Below are positions 11,766-23,894 of a DNA stretch of 64,000 bases, piece by piece. The position numbers and the translations under genes were made by a program. The number at the start of each line of letters is the position of its first letter. Position 1 is the stretch's first letter. The notes beneath the pieces are model-generated. The model worked only from the letters and a program-made list of their open reading frames with translations. It ran no database searches and was not told where the DNA came from. The stretch is taken from contig CM023448.1 of assembly GCA_013339765.2 (NCBI GenBank), forward strand, positions 28,782,242 through 28,846,241. The letters run 5' to 3'. This DNA comes from Haemaphysalis longicornis (Eukaryota > Arthropoda > Arachnida > Ixodida > Ixodidae).

Positions 11766-12704
11766 GAACCTTAGCTCACGCTACGTATAACCTGGCATAG
11801 CCGAGCTAAGCCACTGCTAATTTTTGGTATTGATGCACAACGGTTTTTAAGTCCGTGGGGTATGAGGTAGTAAGTCACATAGGAATGTTAGCAGTTGAGT
11901 CCCCCTTAACTGAACAACAAAAGTCCGCTTCTAGCTCATTCGGCATTCCCGCTATCCGCCAGCGCAATCAAGTGCCGAAACAAGTTCAAGGCGGTCGGGA
12001 GGCGCTTTCGAGGCGCTGCCCATTCGCGTTCGTTTACTCCTGAGTCACCTGCGTATCTCGAATGCATCTCGGCGGTAGCCTTCCTTGCTTCATCGAGGCT
12101 TTTCTTGCGCTCGTAACTGGGTCGGTCGATCGTCGATATCTCCCAGTTCGCCAGAAAACACAACAATGGCGGCTAATGAGAAATAAATGAGGAACGAGAT
12201 ATGCCACGCAACAACTCATACACTGAGGCACTACGTACTTGCGCGGAGCAGCAGGCCTTGCAGCAATCAATCTCCTCGTGAGTTCTCCCCGGAGCCACTT
12301 ATCTAGAGGCCCTAGTTCTCACCACCGTACACACATGGCGTTTCCGAAGCGCATTTTGCGGCTGTGTCAAGGTTTCAACCTGGTGAAGGCACTCGATCGT
12401 TCAAAAGCTAAAGTTGTATTTGGCATTAAAGATTAGTTGGAGTTTCTGGAGGAACTCAGTGCGCCTCAATAGCGCGTATGTCAAAACACGTATATCAAAG
12501 CCGAAAATTTTTAACAGTAAAGCATTGCAGACAAGCTTTCTGGAATTGGAGGTGGCAATGACCGGGCGAACCTCCAGTATTGTTACCAGGATGCATCCAC
12601 CCAACTTGTATATTTTCATACGTATCTTATGTGACTACCATACCTCGGCAAAGTTGGCGCAGCTCACGCAAACTCACCCACATTTTTTTTTTCTGAATGA
12701 CCAC

Positions 12705-13110
12705 TGACTCAAACTCAGACTCAATTCTGAGCAGCAAACCTGTGCTCACTCAAACTCAAACTCACAGTGAGCGCAAAACTCAGAACACACTCGGACTCAA
12801 AACTCAAAATGTACTCAGTACTCAAACTGTACTCGATCAGTACTCAAAATGTACTCAAACTCAAAATGTACTCATACTCAAAATGTACTCAAAACACACA
12901 AAGTGTACTCAAACTCAAAATGTACTGAGTTTTCAAAATGTACTCAAACTCAAAATGTACTCAAAACTCAAAACGGACTCAAAACACAAAATGTACTCAA
13001 AACACAAAATGACCTCAGAACTCAAAAAGGACTGAAGGCACAAAATGAATTCAGAACTCCAATGGACTCACAACTCTCCCATGCTAGGAATTTACTCGGG
13101 CTCAGATGAA
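12705..13110 (+). repeat. degenerate ACTCAAAATGT minisatellite, left copy
   Basis: Imperfect tandem repetition of units like ACTCAAAATGT and ACTCAAAACAC, about 11-18 bp, from a CTGACTCAAACTC start to a more degraded end near 13,110. Long repetitive open frames on this stretch are by-products of the period. Confidence 0.8.
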
Positions 13111-14091
13111 CTCTGATTTAGTTAGCATTGAGAGTTTTAAAATTCACGCGTGGTAAAAACCCGACATTGTACTCCTGTGAGGTTGGAAACAATGTTCGTT
13201 GCGGATTTAATACAGGTATGCCTGGTGGCCATGACGATTAGCGCTGATTGCAAGCAATTGTACGTATATATTGGATACCAAACTCTTGATTGGGCTCCGT
13301 GTTCAAGTTCACGATAGAGGCGGTCCAGACTCGATGGTGTGCTGGGGCCCTGAAGCGAAACAAACAAGATTGCACGATGGGATGTGCGCTCACTGCTGAG
13401 TTCATTTATGTCGAAGCTGTTTAGGATTTCGGTTCTCTGCATTCTTGCTCTGCATCCTGAAAAAATGCCTTGTGTCGAAGCGAAATGTCCCCGCGAATCT
13501 CTGAAGCGCGAAGCGTTCATCCTTATGCCTCCGCTTTTTTAGGGCGTAGCATTCTTTGCCGAGTATCCCCCCTCCCCTCCCCCTGGCCAGAATCACGGAA
13601 GGCCCTGCATTTCCACAAAAATGTACATATCACGGAAGTTCAACCTGTAATCATTATAAAGGGTAAATGTAGATACTTCATCAAAGGAAATAACAAAAAC
13701 TATAAAAGAACAATAAAAAATATCGAGAATGGTGCACCCTGTAACACGGGAGTCATCGATGGTCAGATTGAATTAAAATTCAAAGTGACGTGCCGCGGGG
13801 GCATGTGGGGTATCAAATTGAAGGTCTCGAGGGGGGAAATCACGTGAGACAATCAAAAAGCTATTTCGGGGTCATAATGATGACCCGTAGGCATAAGGGG
13901 TCTCAAATTATGTGTTTCGGTTACGGAAATAACGTTGGACAAAAAAGAAATACATCCTGGTCAGAAATACAATACGAATGCATAGCCACGGTGAATCAAT
14001 AAATGATTTAAAATTTATTGGGGTGTCACTAGTATGTCCCCCTGCAATGAATTGAAGATATCGGTGCGGGGATTCACGTAGGACCAAAAAA

Positions 14092-15274
14092 GACAGAACG
14101 AGCGCCCCGCATTTGGCTTGCGGATTTTAAGCTTTCCATGCGTGCTCTTTTCACAGTGCACTAAAATCCAGCACCATAAGCCACTATAAACATTATAAGC
14201 CAGTCCAGGCCGTTGTTACCGTTGAAATATAACCACCCGTGTCTCTTTTGCACTGGCGTAACTGTCGCATTTCATCTGTGAGGAGGAAGAAAACCGAGAA
14301 AATGCTGCAAGGACTCGAGTGAATGAAGGACGACGAAGGCGTACTGTTGTTTCGTAGTGCACAATTCACTGTGCCTTTGCACTGTTTGGATTGGGTTTGC
14401 AATGCACCAGCCAGTTGAACTAGCTACTTTGTTCACAGATCATAACATTCCACCTGGAAAACTTGCTTACAGAAGAGTCGGAGAAAGCTTTGCATGTCAC
14501 GGGAGTCGTAGAAGTCTTTGGCCATGCCTTGCACCAGGCAAAGTGTCTCTAGACGACCGAACGGTGAGCCGGTCAGCTGGAACATCGGGCACGTGTACAG
14601 TCCCTGGTCGTAGATAGCGTGAAAGGCGGCTATTCCGATCCGCATTTCAGGATAGGCTCTTACCGCTGAGCACAGCAAGATTGATTACTGGAAAAGAAGA
14701 GTAAACATGTGTTTGAGAAGAATAGACATGGTTCTGTGTGCCATAATTTAAAAGGAGGAACAGGAGTGAGTGAAGAATGAAACAGAAGAGAGAATACGAA
14801 GAAAAAAAAAAAACAGCCGCGTCGGCAGATTGCCTCGAAAGCGCGTCATCCCTATTTCATATTTGCCGCGCTTTCGGGGCGCTTTTTCAAAGAAAGTGCT
14901 ACAAGTTGTGCCGCGCCTCCGCCAGATGGCGCCACGGGTCCCGCGACCGAGAGAAGACGCAGTGAAACATCCCCCTCGCGAGGGGCACGATCAAATGCAG
15001 AGTTGTTGCACTTGTGGCAACTGCTGACGAGAGAGCGCTCGTCAGCAGTAATTTGAATGAGTCAACGATATAAGGCGCGTTCGTAGCGTCCCATTCTGTG
15101 TCGGCTTTGTGGCGCAGTGGGTAGAGCACCATGTACATTGCGTTCCGCCCGCAGGGTCGAGGGATCGAAACCGGGCGCCGGATAGTATTTTTTTTATATA
15201 GTAGGGAGGGGTGCGGTGCGGACTACGGACGTCAACTCGGGTGACATCGTGAGTTACTGAAATGCTCTGCATTT
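14092..15274 (-). mobile_element. Helentron-like element C in the satellite, left arm only
   Basis: On the minus strand it begins AAATGCAGAGCATTTC at 15,274 after a T-run and ends with AAATGCGGGGCGCTCG near 14,100, followed by another T-run. The right arm shows the empty satellite. The interior has no recognisable ORF. It contains a tRNA-like stretch at about 15,108-15,172. The 3' hairpin is less clear than in the other copies. Confidence 0.55.
15108..15172 (+). other. tRNA-like Pol III A/B-box stretch
   Basis: TGTGGCGCAGTGGGTAGAGC resembles a D arm with A box, and GGGATCGAAACC about 45 bases later resembles a B box, followed by a T-run near 15,188. I could not fold a convincing cloverleaf. 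It is more likely a tRNA-derived SINE head or pseudogene than a tRNA. Confidence 0.3.
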
Positions 15275-16632
15275 AAAAAAATGCTTCCTGGTTATAATCG
15301 TGACACAGTCATGGTGAGTCATAGATATGCTTAACATTTGCTTAACATTTGCTTAACATTCAAAGTGATGTGCGCTAGGGCGTGCGGGGTGTCAAATTGA
15401 AGGTCTCAATGAGGAAAATCACGTGAGGCAAATAAAAAGTCCTCCTGGTCATAATCATGACATCGTCATGGTGTGTTATCGATCGCGTTAAAAATCAACG
15501 TGGTGCGGCCGCGAGTTATGGGGTATCAAATTGAAAGTCTTGATGAGGGGAATAACTTAGGACAAATAAGAGATGCTTCCTGGTTATCCTCATGCGATGG
15601 TCATGGTTAGTGTTAAAATAGGTAAAAATTCAAATAAATTCCGGCAGAGTGTGCGCGTTGTGAAATAAAAGGTTTCCATGAATAAAATCAGAAGAAAAGG
15701 GCACCCGTCTGATCCGTACTAGTTAGGAGTAAACTGCGCAAATGTATCGTAGATGCTCGAACAGTAGCACGAAAGAAATCGCGGTGTCAAGAGGAAGGGT
15801 TTCAGGCAGACAATGTAAACCGGGAATATACCACATCGTAACATCATTATGTGCACTCACTTCGTAAGTAAAACGTCGGAGTTGTATCGTAAGCTCATCG
15901 GGGCTGTACAATTGTTGGTTTTCGTGTCGGGATTCACGTGCAGCTAAAGCGAACACATGCTACTTTGTAATGGCAAGTTCAGTTTTGAATGACGGCAATA
16001 TTTAAGGGGGAAGCTCCGAAGCGTGAAAATTCATTTATTAACTTCCACATTATCCCCATCATTAACACTTCCAAGAAAACATCGCCTTCTTCTGGACTGA
16101 CCATCATCATCGTTGTATCTTGAACCAGTGTTCGGAGACGGCTCTGTCGTAGAATAAACGACCGACTTCACCAAGGACCCAAGGCCATCACAATTCAAAA
16201 ACCCTCATCTGGTGCTTCAGAGGGATCAATAGTGCTTGCGGCATTTGATACCCGTGCCACACGTACACGAAAATGACATTAAATTCTTAAGGCCTTAAAA
16301 AACCGAATGACATTATTTGGGTGGCTCGTGCTACACGCCAAAATGCGAAGGCATTTAATGTGTTAGGTATGATGGTGATAATGACCAAAAAGAGAAATGC
16401 GCTCATATTTCAGAAGTTTTTATGCAAAGAAAAACGTCTTATAAGGGTTAAAAATGTTTTTCTGTGAAAGAAAACGCTCTGAGAAAAAGCTGTTTTAACG
16501 AATGGCGTTAGCTGCTTTTAGTAACGACTTGAGCGGCTGCTGTCGCCTGCCACCCGTAGCCAAATCCAACGCGGTTGTTTTCGACATGGTTTTTCAGATG
16601 GAGTTCACCGTTCTTCGTCTTTCTCTGATCGT

Positions 16633-16850
16633 TGTGGTGGTGGTGGTTTAACTGGTTTATTGAGTGGAGAGGTTGGAAGCGGAACTGCTCCCGGCTACTC
16701 CATTTCACCAATACAGGGTCATAGACCCGGCTATACTATTCCACTGTGCACCACACTTTCGTGAGTACTAAAAGTTGTCTGTAAAATGTCCTCCTGGGTT
16801 GGTGGTCACTGAGTCACGACAAAAATCTAATATGTCACCTAATACTGGTG
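16633..16850. mobile_element. ~220-bp insertion, left arm only, family unknown
   Basis: The left arm has about 220 extra bases within GATCGTTGTGGTGG...TGGTGGGATC, where the right arm (about 54,465-54,485) reads straight through. The segment starts GGTTTAACTGGTTTATTGAG and may be a LINE 3' fragment. A GGTGG-type duplication at the edges is possible but the local GTG repeat makes it uncertain. Confidence 0.4.
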
Positions 16851-16985
16851 GGATCTTCGCGCCAGGCGACAAACAAAAAGTGAAGAAAAGACGCAGAAAT
16901 GGCGCCCGTGTGAAGTCGGCCGCTGGCATCGAGAAGGTCGTCTGCTGACGTTCCCGGCGCGCACCTTGTAGCTGCACTTCTATGC

Positions 16986-18235
16986 TTGCGCGTGCATCAT
17001 CAGGCCGAGGAGCGACGCTTTCAGCAACGTGGTGAAGCGGCCAAACGGCGTGTGCGAAGCATCGAACAACTCTTGCTCGCCAATTCTTTCGTGATGACCG
17101 CTGTGGCCGTGCACTCACTGGGGACGGTGGAGAGGTCGCGCTGGCGCTTCAGGCGGAAAAGAGGTGGTTTGAGGAGACACTGCCTCACTTGGGTGAAGCC
17201 CATTTTAAGCGTTGCTTTAGGGTGGCGCCGGCCACTTTCCGCTACATTGTGGATGCATGCCGCGCCGACCTCACCCGCCAAGACACCGAAATGACGGAAG
17301 CGGTGTCCGTCGAGAAGAGAATGGCCGTTGGCCTTTACAGACTCTGCTGCACCGCGGAAGAACGAACCGACGCGGAGCTGTTCGCTTTGGGACGGTCGAC
17401 GGTGAACATGATTTATAAAGAATTCTGCGTCGCCGTTTTGGACAACTTCGAAGATGAGTGGGTGAAGGCTGTCTCGCCCTCCAACATTTCCCAGCACATG
17501 AGGGAGTTCGCCGCGGTCACTGGGTTCCACAAGGCATTGGAGCTCTGGACGGGTGCCACTTCGCGGTGTCACCACCCCAAGAAGACGCCACGGATTATTA
17601 TAACTAAAAGGCTGGTAGGTAAAGCTCCTCCTAATTACGGCAATGAATGTATACTTCTAGTGCTCAAGCTGGCTGCATGGTGAAAGTGTTTATGTTCGTC
17701 CAAGTAATGGAAATGCTTGCAGCTGTTCGTTCACCTTTAGAAGAAAAAAACATTACAGACACTTTCATGCGCATGGATAATTTACATTTCTCCCTTTTCA
17801 TGCAGGTACAGCATTATCCTTCTGGAATTGGTGGACCACAGGTACCGGTTTTGGTACACGAACATTGATTCGCCCGGGCGCTGCCATGATGCATACGTGT
17901 TACGGGAGGCGGAGAAAGCTGCGCAAGTTCGTGGAGAGCGAGGCATTTCGAGGGCCAACGGCTGAGATTGAGGAAATGGTAGTGCCACCGATCATCCTGT
18001 GCGATCAGGCTTTTCCCCTCTCCGAGAACATGCAGAAGCCATATGCAAGTGCTTCCCCAGGAACGCCTGAAGCAGCTTTCAATTATAAGCCTGTCAAAAA
18101 CGAGAAGGATAGTTGAGAACGCGTTTGGGCGCCTCAAGGAAAGGTTTCGCTTCATCGTGAAGCGTATGGGAGAGTGACCTTGACACTTCTGTGCTAGCAA
18201 TTAAAGCCTGCTGTGTCCTCAACAATATCTGTTAG
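16986..18235 (+). pseudogene. PIF/Harbinger transposase (HARBI1-like), left copy
   Basis: Conceptual translation matches the DDE nuclease of PIF/Harbinger transposons. A helical N-terminal part (HFKRCFRVAPATFRYIVDAC) precedes the catalytic region, split by an intron 17,615-17,805 with GTAGGT and CAG borders. After the intron come LVDHRYRFWYTNID and, in a shifted frame, the CHDAYV and VENAFGRL blocks. This copy is broken by several one- or two-base indels, near 17,160, in the first-Asp region near 17,525, before the donor, and near 17,900, plus a stop at 18,233 shared with the right arm. Breaks differ from those in the right copy. Confidence 0.75.
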
Positions 18236-18714
18236 GACTTCAGGGACGGCATTGACCCACGATGGGAAGAGGAAGTAGCCATGTACAACGCTATGTACCC
18301 CCAGCCAGCCCGTATCACTGATTGTGAGAGAGGCAATGGCAAGGAAGTGCGTGCTGCACTGGCAAACGACTTCTATAACAAAGTGGTAGGGACTTTGGAG
18401 TGCCTGTCAAAACACACAACACCCAGTTTGCATACTGTAGTAGTGTGTATGAATTTTACGGTGTTTTTTAAATTTTATCTTCAAGTGTTATGTGTTTTAT
18501 GAAAAGCCTGTTTGTCGTATATTGCATTTTACACGTTAGTTGTTTCTATCTTCAGGTGTTGCATGTTTTTCAAAAAGCCTATTTGTACTATATTTCATTG
18601 TGTTACGTTTTATAAAAAGCCTATTGTAGTATATTTCATTGTGTTGTAGTTTTCTGCCCCACCTTTGTTTTCTCGGTTTCATGGTCTTTCTGGCACTTGT
18701 GAATTTCCTTTCTC

Positions 18715-18942
18715 GATTGAGTATGGGTTTTAATGCTGCAAACGCTACACAGGCGATGAGGTGTGCTGTAGTGGAGGGCTCTGGATAAAGTTCCACCACC
18801 TAAGGATCTTTAACGTGCGCCAAAATCTCGAACACATGGGGGGTGTTTTTGCCTCAATCAGAAAAAACAGCCCACTGCGGCCAGGAAAGTGGGTGCCGCA
18901 AGCTGCGCAAACACCCTAGCCACTGAGCCCACCACAGCGGGG
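18715..18942 (-). mobile_element. tRNA-derived SINE, left copy of shared insertion
   Basis: Minus-strand SINE with family head and body, more diverged than the other copies. Nine-base target-site duplication TCCTTTCTC at 18,706-18,714 and 18,943-18,951. The same insertion with the same duplication is at 52,375-52,601, so it predates divergence of the arms. It lies just 3' of the Harbinger transposase. Confidence 0.85.
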
Positions 18943-20076
18943 TCCTTTCTCTTAATGTTTATTAATTAGATATTAATTATTTAGGTACTCTGCTGAAGAA
19001 TGCCTTGCAGGCATATTTTCATCAGGTTTCTTCACTTGACTGGTCTTCGTTGAGCTTTATGTGCTGTGGCGGTGCATTCAGTATACATGCTACTGTCTGC
19101 TGTAGTCGTACAGTATTTGTTTTTCTGCCATGTAATAATTCTTTCGTTGGCCTGTACCTCAATCTACATTGTGGGTACCAAAATAACATCATTTCCTGCT
19201 GTCGTACTTCTGTTCGTAGAATCGTGGTACCCAAAACATGTCATAAAACTTTCAAGACGAGGTGTTCTTTCGGTTCAATTTATTTGCTGCCCAGCCAATG
19301 ACGGTGGGTTTTGGTAGGCAAGCAAAACATGAGTGGACCGCATGCAAAGGAAGGGTAAAAAGGTACAAATTGTGTGCTGCAATAACACAAGGGCTTACAA
19401 CCAATTTTAAACGAAGTGTAGAGTAAAACCTATTCAAAATGTGACAGACATCATATAGCATAACTTGCACAATCACGACAGTACATACCACAAGATTGGA
19501 GCCCACATCAGAAGACCACAAGTTGCCCAAGTTTCAACAGCCCACTACAACATGACTCGCAGGGCACAAGCTTTGGCAAATGATACCACTAATTTTACTT
19601 CTGGAAAACCGAAATTCAGTGCAAAATACTTCGCAAGACAACTGGTTCTTACACTGCAGACTAGTGAAATAAAAAAAAAACATAGATGCTATAAAACAGA
19701 GGAGTGAGGCAATGATTCATATCACAAGGCGACATAACTTCTCGGTATTGCAACTGTGGCAGACTCGTATAAAAATACATGACTCGTATCACGAGGCCCC
19801 AAGGCAAAAAAGACAATTCAATGTATACAATTTGTACCACAAAGCCACAAACTCTTGACATGAGGGCGGCAGCCAAGAGGGGTGAAGAGAGAGAAAAGAC
19901 GTTCATATCACAAGTGTACATAAGCTCTTGGTATTGCACGTGTGACGAAAAAGATTCTAACAGCACAGCTTGTACCACAAGTACGTTCAGGTCAATATGC
20001 CAAGTGCAGGATAAAAACAAAACTAGTGTGTGCACACACACAAAATCACTCATTCATACAAATGTTTTTGGTTGAG

Positions 20077-21061
20077 GGGGCACACTTGTCTTAGAAACTT
20101 TTTTTGCTTTCCAACCAATTTTGACAAAACTTCACGGGCTTGTTCAGTTTTTTTAGCTGATTTAAAATGTCTAATTAGTTTTGATGTGAGGTAACAGTTT
20201 ACGAGATTTTTAAAAAAATTTCCTTGATTGTTCTTGAGAACAATAGGAAAAAACTATTCCCAAAGATTCAGAAAGTGCGAATGACCAGAATTTGCGCGAT
20301 AAATGTTCGGGAAGAGTTATATTACAAAATGCATTTTCACAGCAATTCTGCTTTGGTTGAACTTGATTGCTAGACGGATTCAGCTTGAAATGTCAGTACT
20401 CCTTTAAAGCATTATTCTCACGCCATTCAATGAAAATATGCTTCCCTGTCGCAGGTTTACACGTCAGCTTCCTGCAAAAGAAATGATTCCTAGTGCCTAA
20501 TGCTGGGATGCTACTCCGAGAATTTTGTATCACTGCGATAGACCAGGTTCGGTGAAAAAGGGAATTGCACTTAAAAATATTAAGATCAGCAAGCATATAG
20601 ATACCAAAGTTGTGAGAATAAAATGCGGGAAGCCTTTTGGTTTTACTCAATACACGTTTACATCAATTCTACTTCTAGGTTTGAACTACTACTTCTGAAA
20701 AAAAAATAATGCTAATAAACAACTACTGCAACACAAAATAAAAAATATGCTTCCCATGTCGCATGGTTTACACGTTCAGCTTCACAGTGCAAAAAGAAAT
20801 GATTGTCCTAGCTGCACTACATGCTGGGATGTACCTCTCGAGAATTTTGTATCACTGCGATAGCACTCGTGGTGAAAAAGGGAATTATAGGAAAATAATT
20901 ATACCTTCATTGAAATCGGGCCTCTATGGCTTTTCTAAGTACCTGGTACTGCACCATGTACGGAATTTTTGGAGAAAAAACATTGGAGATCACGAGAAAA
21001 GTGGTAGCTAAAAAATTGCTTTTCTGGGCAATTTTGGTCCCAAACACCCATGTGCCCCCTT
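20077..21061. mobile_element. short-TIR element of ~985 bp, left copy
   Basis: Ends are GGGGGCACACTTGT and, inverted, GGGGGCACATGGGT, giving about 12-14 bp of terminal inverted repeat. No transposase is inside. Target-site duplication is not clear. Bases 20,420-20,560 are a decayed second copy of 20,745-20,885. The right counterpart is at 50,268-51,250 and differs internally. Confidence 0.4.
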
Positions 21062-21186
21062 AATTACACAATGCAGCCGCAAATAAGGTTTCAAAAAACT
21101 CACTTTAGTGCCGCATTAAAAGAAATCCTTGATTATGACTAGCCGGGTAGCTGCTGTGTACTGTTTTTCTTAATTGACTGTATACT

Positions 21187-21660
21187 TTAGTGGGGCTGAT
21201 TGAAAAAACCTTTAAGCACTTCAATTAGCTCTTGTTCCCTTTTGGCCGATTCCTTCTGGAAGTTTAAATGCTCACGTTGCAACTGCAGCTCTTTCTTACG
21301 AGCCTCTTCGAAGCTGACACGGAGGGCCCTCTGCTCTTGCAGAATGTCGTCCAGCAAGCCGTCCCGTTTTGAGGTCCTCTTCCTTTTTTGCCCCTTAGCA
21401 GCACTTTTGGGTGGGCACGCTGGAGATGCAGCTGACTGGCTCGTGGCTGGCCACCGGCACCTGTAGAGGTGGTTGCTTAGAGGCACTGGCGCTGGCATGC
21501 ATGGTGCACTTGACGTTTCCAGCTCGCTCTCTGCAGGCTCAGCCGGGTCGTCGTCAAAGACCCAATCTTGGAAATCTGCCTCATTCGGATCGGGGGATCC
21601 GCGTTCCATACGGTTGACGAGCTGCGTAAAGCCACATAACAAATTGTTACAAGATTCCAA
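21187..21660 (-). CDS. acidic/coiled-coil protein, possible Harbinger accessory (left copy)
   Basis: This frame gives about 157 residues: an acidic segment (PDPNEADFQDWVFDDD), a Pro/Ser-rich middle, a basic patch (KGQKRKRTSKRD) and a C-terminal helix with strong coiled-coil character (LLDDILQEQRALRVSFEEARKKE onward). PIF/Harbinger elements encode a second, Myb/SANT-like protein that helps the transposase enter the nucleus, and C-terminal halves of such proteins look like this. No Myb/SANT domain is seen here. A candidate acceptor (TTTACGCAG) sits just upstream at about 21,637, so this may be a last exon. It lies convergent to the transposase. Function is inferred only from layout and composition. 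Confidence 0.45.
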   Translation of the reverse strand: MESCNNLLCGFTQLVNRMERGSPDPNEADFQDWVFDDDPAEPAESELETSSAPCMPAPVPLSNHLYRCRWPATSQSAASPACPPKSAAKGQKRKRTSKRDGLLDDILQEQRALRVSFEEARKKELQLQREHLNFQKESAKREQELIEVLKGFFNQPH

Positions 21661-22062
21661 AGAACTTATTGGTTATGACTAGGGCTAGGTGATTCGAGGC
21701 ACGGTATTCTAGGTGATTCGAGGCACGGTAATACGTTGGAGTCATCCAGGGCTTGCATTCCGCTTTATTTTAAATATGAGCGCCCTCTTTCCCAACCTCT
21801 CTACCTTCCTTCCCGCTTCCGTCTGACTGCGCTGATTTTCGCCAGCACGAAGTAACCGTCACGTTGCTTTGAAACGACGCCGCGCGCGACAAACGATTTT
21901 ATCTCGAATGCATCCCTGTTAGAAACCGGCCTACAAAAGAATGCGAATGCGTACCCCAAAACCCACAAACAAGTAAAATAAAACGAGTGTGCGTTTTTTT
22001 TCTTTGCCCTAGCGTGTACGTTCTGTGTGCGGCACGGGTACCCGGGTACTTCGCTGTTAACC

Positions 22063-22437
22063 CTATTCAACCGTTTGACAAACGCATCGACTGATGACAG
22101 ACCACTTACCAGCGAGCTGTCCACAGCTGTCGCCGTATCCAAATGCTGTTAGCGGCCGTTCCTCGTGTGACAGGGGCACATAAAGATCTTTCCACCAAAT
22201 GGCACTACTAGACCTTCTCAAATAAGAAAACACGATGGCCCAAGGCGAGGCTTGAAGCTCCGGCCGCACCGAGTCACCGGCCGCGCTGCGTTGAAAGCAC
22301 GGAGGTTGTTTACATCCCGGCAGCATGTCGTGCCGCCAAGCAAGTTGAGTCGCTGCAGTCGGGTGCGTTGGCCCGCTGGCACGAGAATTTAAATCGTCTA
22401 TATATGCGCAAGCAAGCCAATCAGATGAACATTGCAA
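22063..22437 (-). other. unassigned ORF with splice donor (left; right counterpart 48,865-49,192)
   Basis: A 124-residue frame in the left arm shows no domain I recognise. It contains a GGTAAGT donor (49,191-49,197 in the right arm) where a first exon of the coiled-coil gene could end, but the phase does not join well to that gene. In the right arm one missing base (GAGGACGG for GAGGAACGG) ends the frame early. Probably a 5' region rather than a protein. Confidence 0.2.
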
Positions 22438-23370
22438 TTGTTTGCAACGGCGAAAACTGTCTTTTTGTTAGCAGCAGAGTTTGACAACACCTATCGCCAA
22501 AATAAACAGATTGAAACAACACGGCCGCGCTGTCTGCCTGTGATCGCGCTGGCAGAAGCATCTATACGGGTATACGTACGTTATCGGTTTTGTAGCTGCA
22601 TGCAACCGTCGCGTCCTGCTTTCTCGTTCTAATTAGCATTAGGCCACGGTTGAAGTGCTGATACACGGAAACAACACAAGACTAACATGGCGACCGCCCG
22701 CTTGAGATGATTACCCCAGATGGGGAGTTTATTGTGGACGTGGTTGTATACAAGGAACCGAACGTTATCTCGCAAATGGCGTTAAGTCGTTCTAACTCCT
22801 CTCTTTTGCTACACGGAGGGACAACGGTAGTACCATGGAGGTGCGTCCACTTTTTTACACCATGCCTAGGGAGTAAATTTTGCTATAGTGTATTTTCAGG
22901 CCACCACTTACTTGTTAAAAACTCCATTTCCGGCTAGTTTGCGTTTACAGTGTAGAGATGAACCTGTGGCGGGTGCGTATAGCATGACATCCTGAGTTAT
23001 CTGTAGTCCTCAAAAAGCCGTCCACTGTATTGCTCGTCTAGTAACGGAAGATAAATCTTTGAGGTTTGTTCATTTGTCATCTTTTCTATGGAGATTTCGT
23101 TCGAGAAAATATGTTTTAGTGCCTTTCAAGGATAAGAAGTCGTCGCTGTCGGCATCTTACTAACAAACAAGTATTGGTTAGCCTGACATTGCGGAAAAGA
23201 AAAGGGCCCTTGCGTTCAGTTTTCTCTGTACCAAGAAATGAAATAGGTATGGCGTAGTCGGTCTACTACCGGACTTGGATAGTAGCCCATGCTTGTTAAA
23301 AGGGACAGGCAGCCGATTTTTCTTGAGTATATATATGCTCTCTATCCCAAATAAAAGGGCATAACTTAAA

Positions 23371-23894
23371 AATTACGCCCATCTTCCCGCGATGGAACCC
23401 TGATGTGATGCGACGCATCGGGGGGGTTCAATTGGTCGTAACTGTGCCTTGAGCGTTGCGCTGAACGCTGGTATTGGATTGATTGTCAGCCCACGTCGCT
23501 GAAGGGACCGTCGCTTCCATCACGTCGTCATCGGAAGAATCAAGTCAAGCACGGAGTCGTCAAGCAAAGTCACGCTGAGTCGAACGAAGAGCGAGCTTCT
23601 GACTGAACCGCCGCGCGCGCTACCCCCGCTTTATATTCACAGCGCTCTGAAGGAGAGGAGACAGCGGAGGAGAGTCGCGCAATGCGAGCAACTTGCGCAC
23701 ACCGCGCGCCGCCGGAGGCAGTTGTTAACAGCAGTGAAGCGCGCCTCAAACAAGCGCGACAGCTGTGGTATGCTAATGAGCCGGTGTGAGAGTGTTGCAA
23801 CAGCTGTGGGAGAGAAAGAACGGAGGAGGGCTGCGGACGGACGGCGCGACGACGCAGAGGACATGCCTCAGGGCAAAGAGATGCCATCGCATCT
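23371..23894 (-). mobile_element. Helentron-like element F, left copy (shared by both arms)
   Basis: Minus-strand element beginning AGATGCGATGGCATCTC at 23,894 after a T-run. It ends with a GATGCGACGCATCA palindrome, a TTCCATCGCGGGAAGATGG hairpin block and an A/T-rich edge near 23,371. It contains CAGCTG E-boxes, NRF1-like sequence and a TATA-Initiator pair at 23,635-23,601. No ORF. Present at the same site in the right arm. Confidence 0.65.
23601..23635 (-). promoter_or_regulatory. TATA-Initiator core promoter in element F (left)
   Basis: Minus-strand TATAAAG (23,635-23,629) and TCAGTC (23,606-23,601), the same spacing as in the right copy. Confidence 0.5.

Larger units (their letters stand above)
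13730..15690 (+). repeat. diverged ~145-bp satellite, left copy, split by an insertion
   Basis: About six monomers share the blocks TCAAATTGAAGGTCTC, ATCACGTGAG and TGCTTCCTGGTCATAATCATGAC. Removing the element at 14,092-15,274, the block spacings are roughly 86, 147, 159, 134 and 134 bp. The array contains repeated CACGTG E-box palindromes. No ORF is supported. Confidence 0.7.

Noticed and set aside
11936..12166. 76-codon minus-strand ORF with counterpart 59,479-59,775
   Set aside because: The C-terminal 58 residues share a frame in both arms, but with about seven replacements in a region of low divergence and no recognised domain, so there is no sign of coding constraint.
12697..13109. Long open frames with repeated KCTQTQNVL-type residues (also 58,675-59,009)
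   Set aside because: They are translations of the ACTCAAAATGT minisatellite and are open because of its composition.
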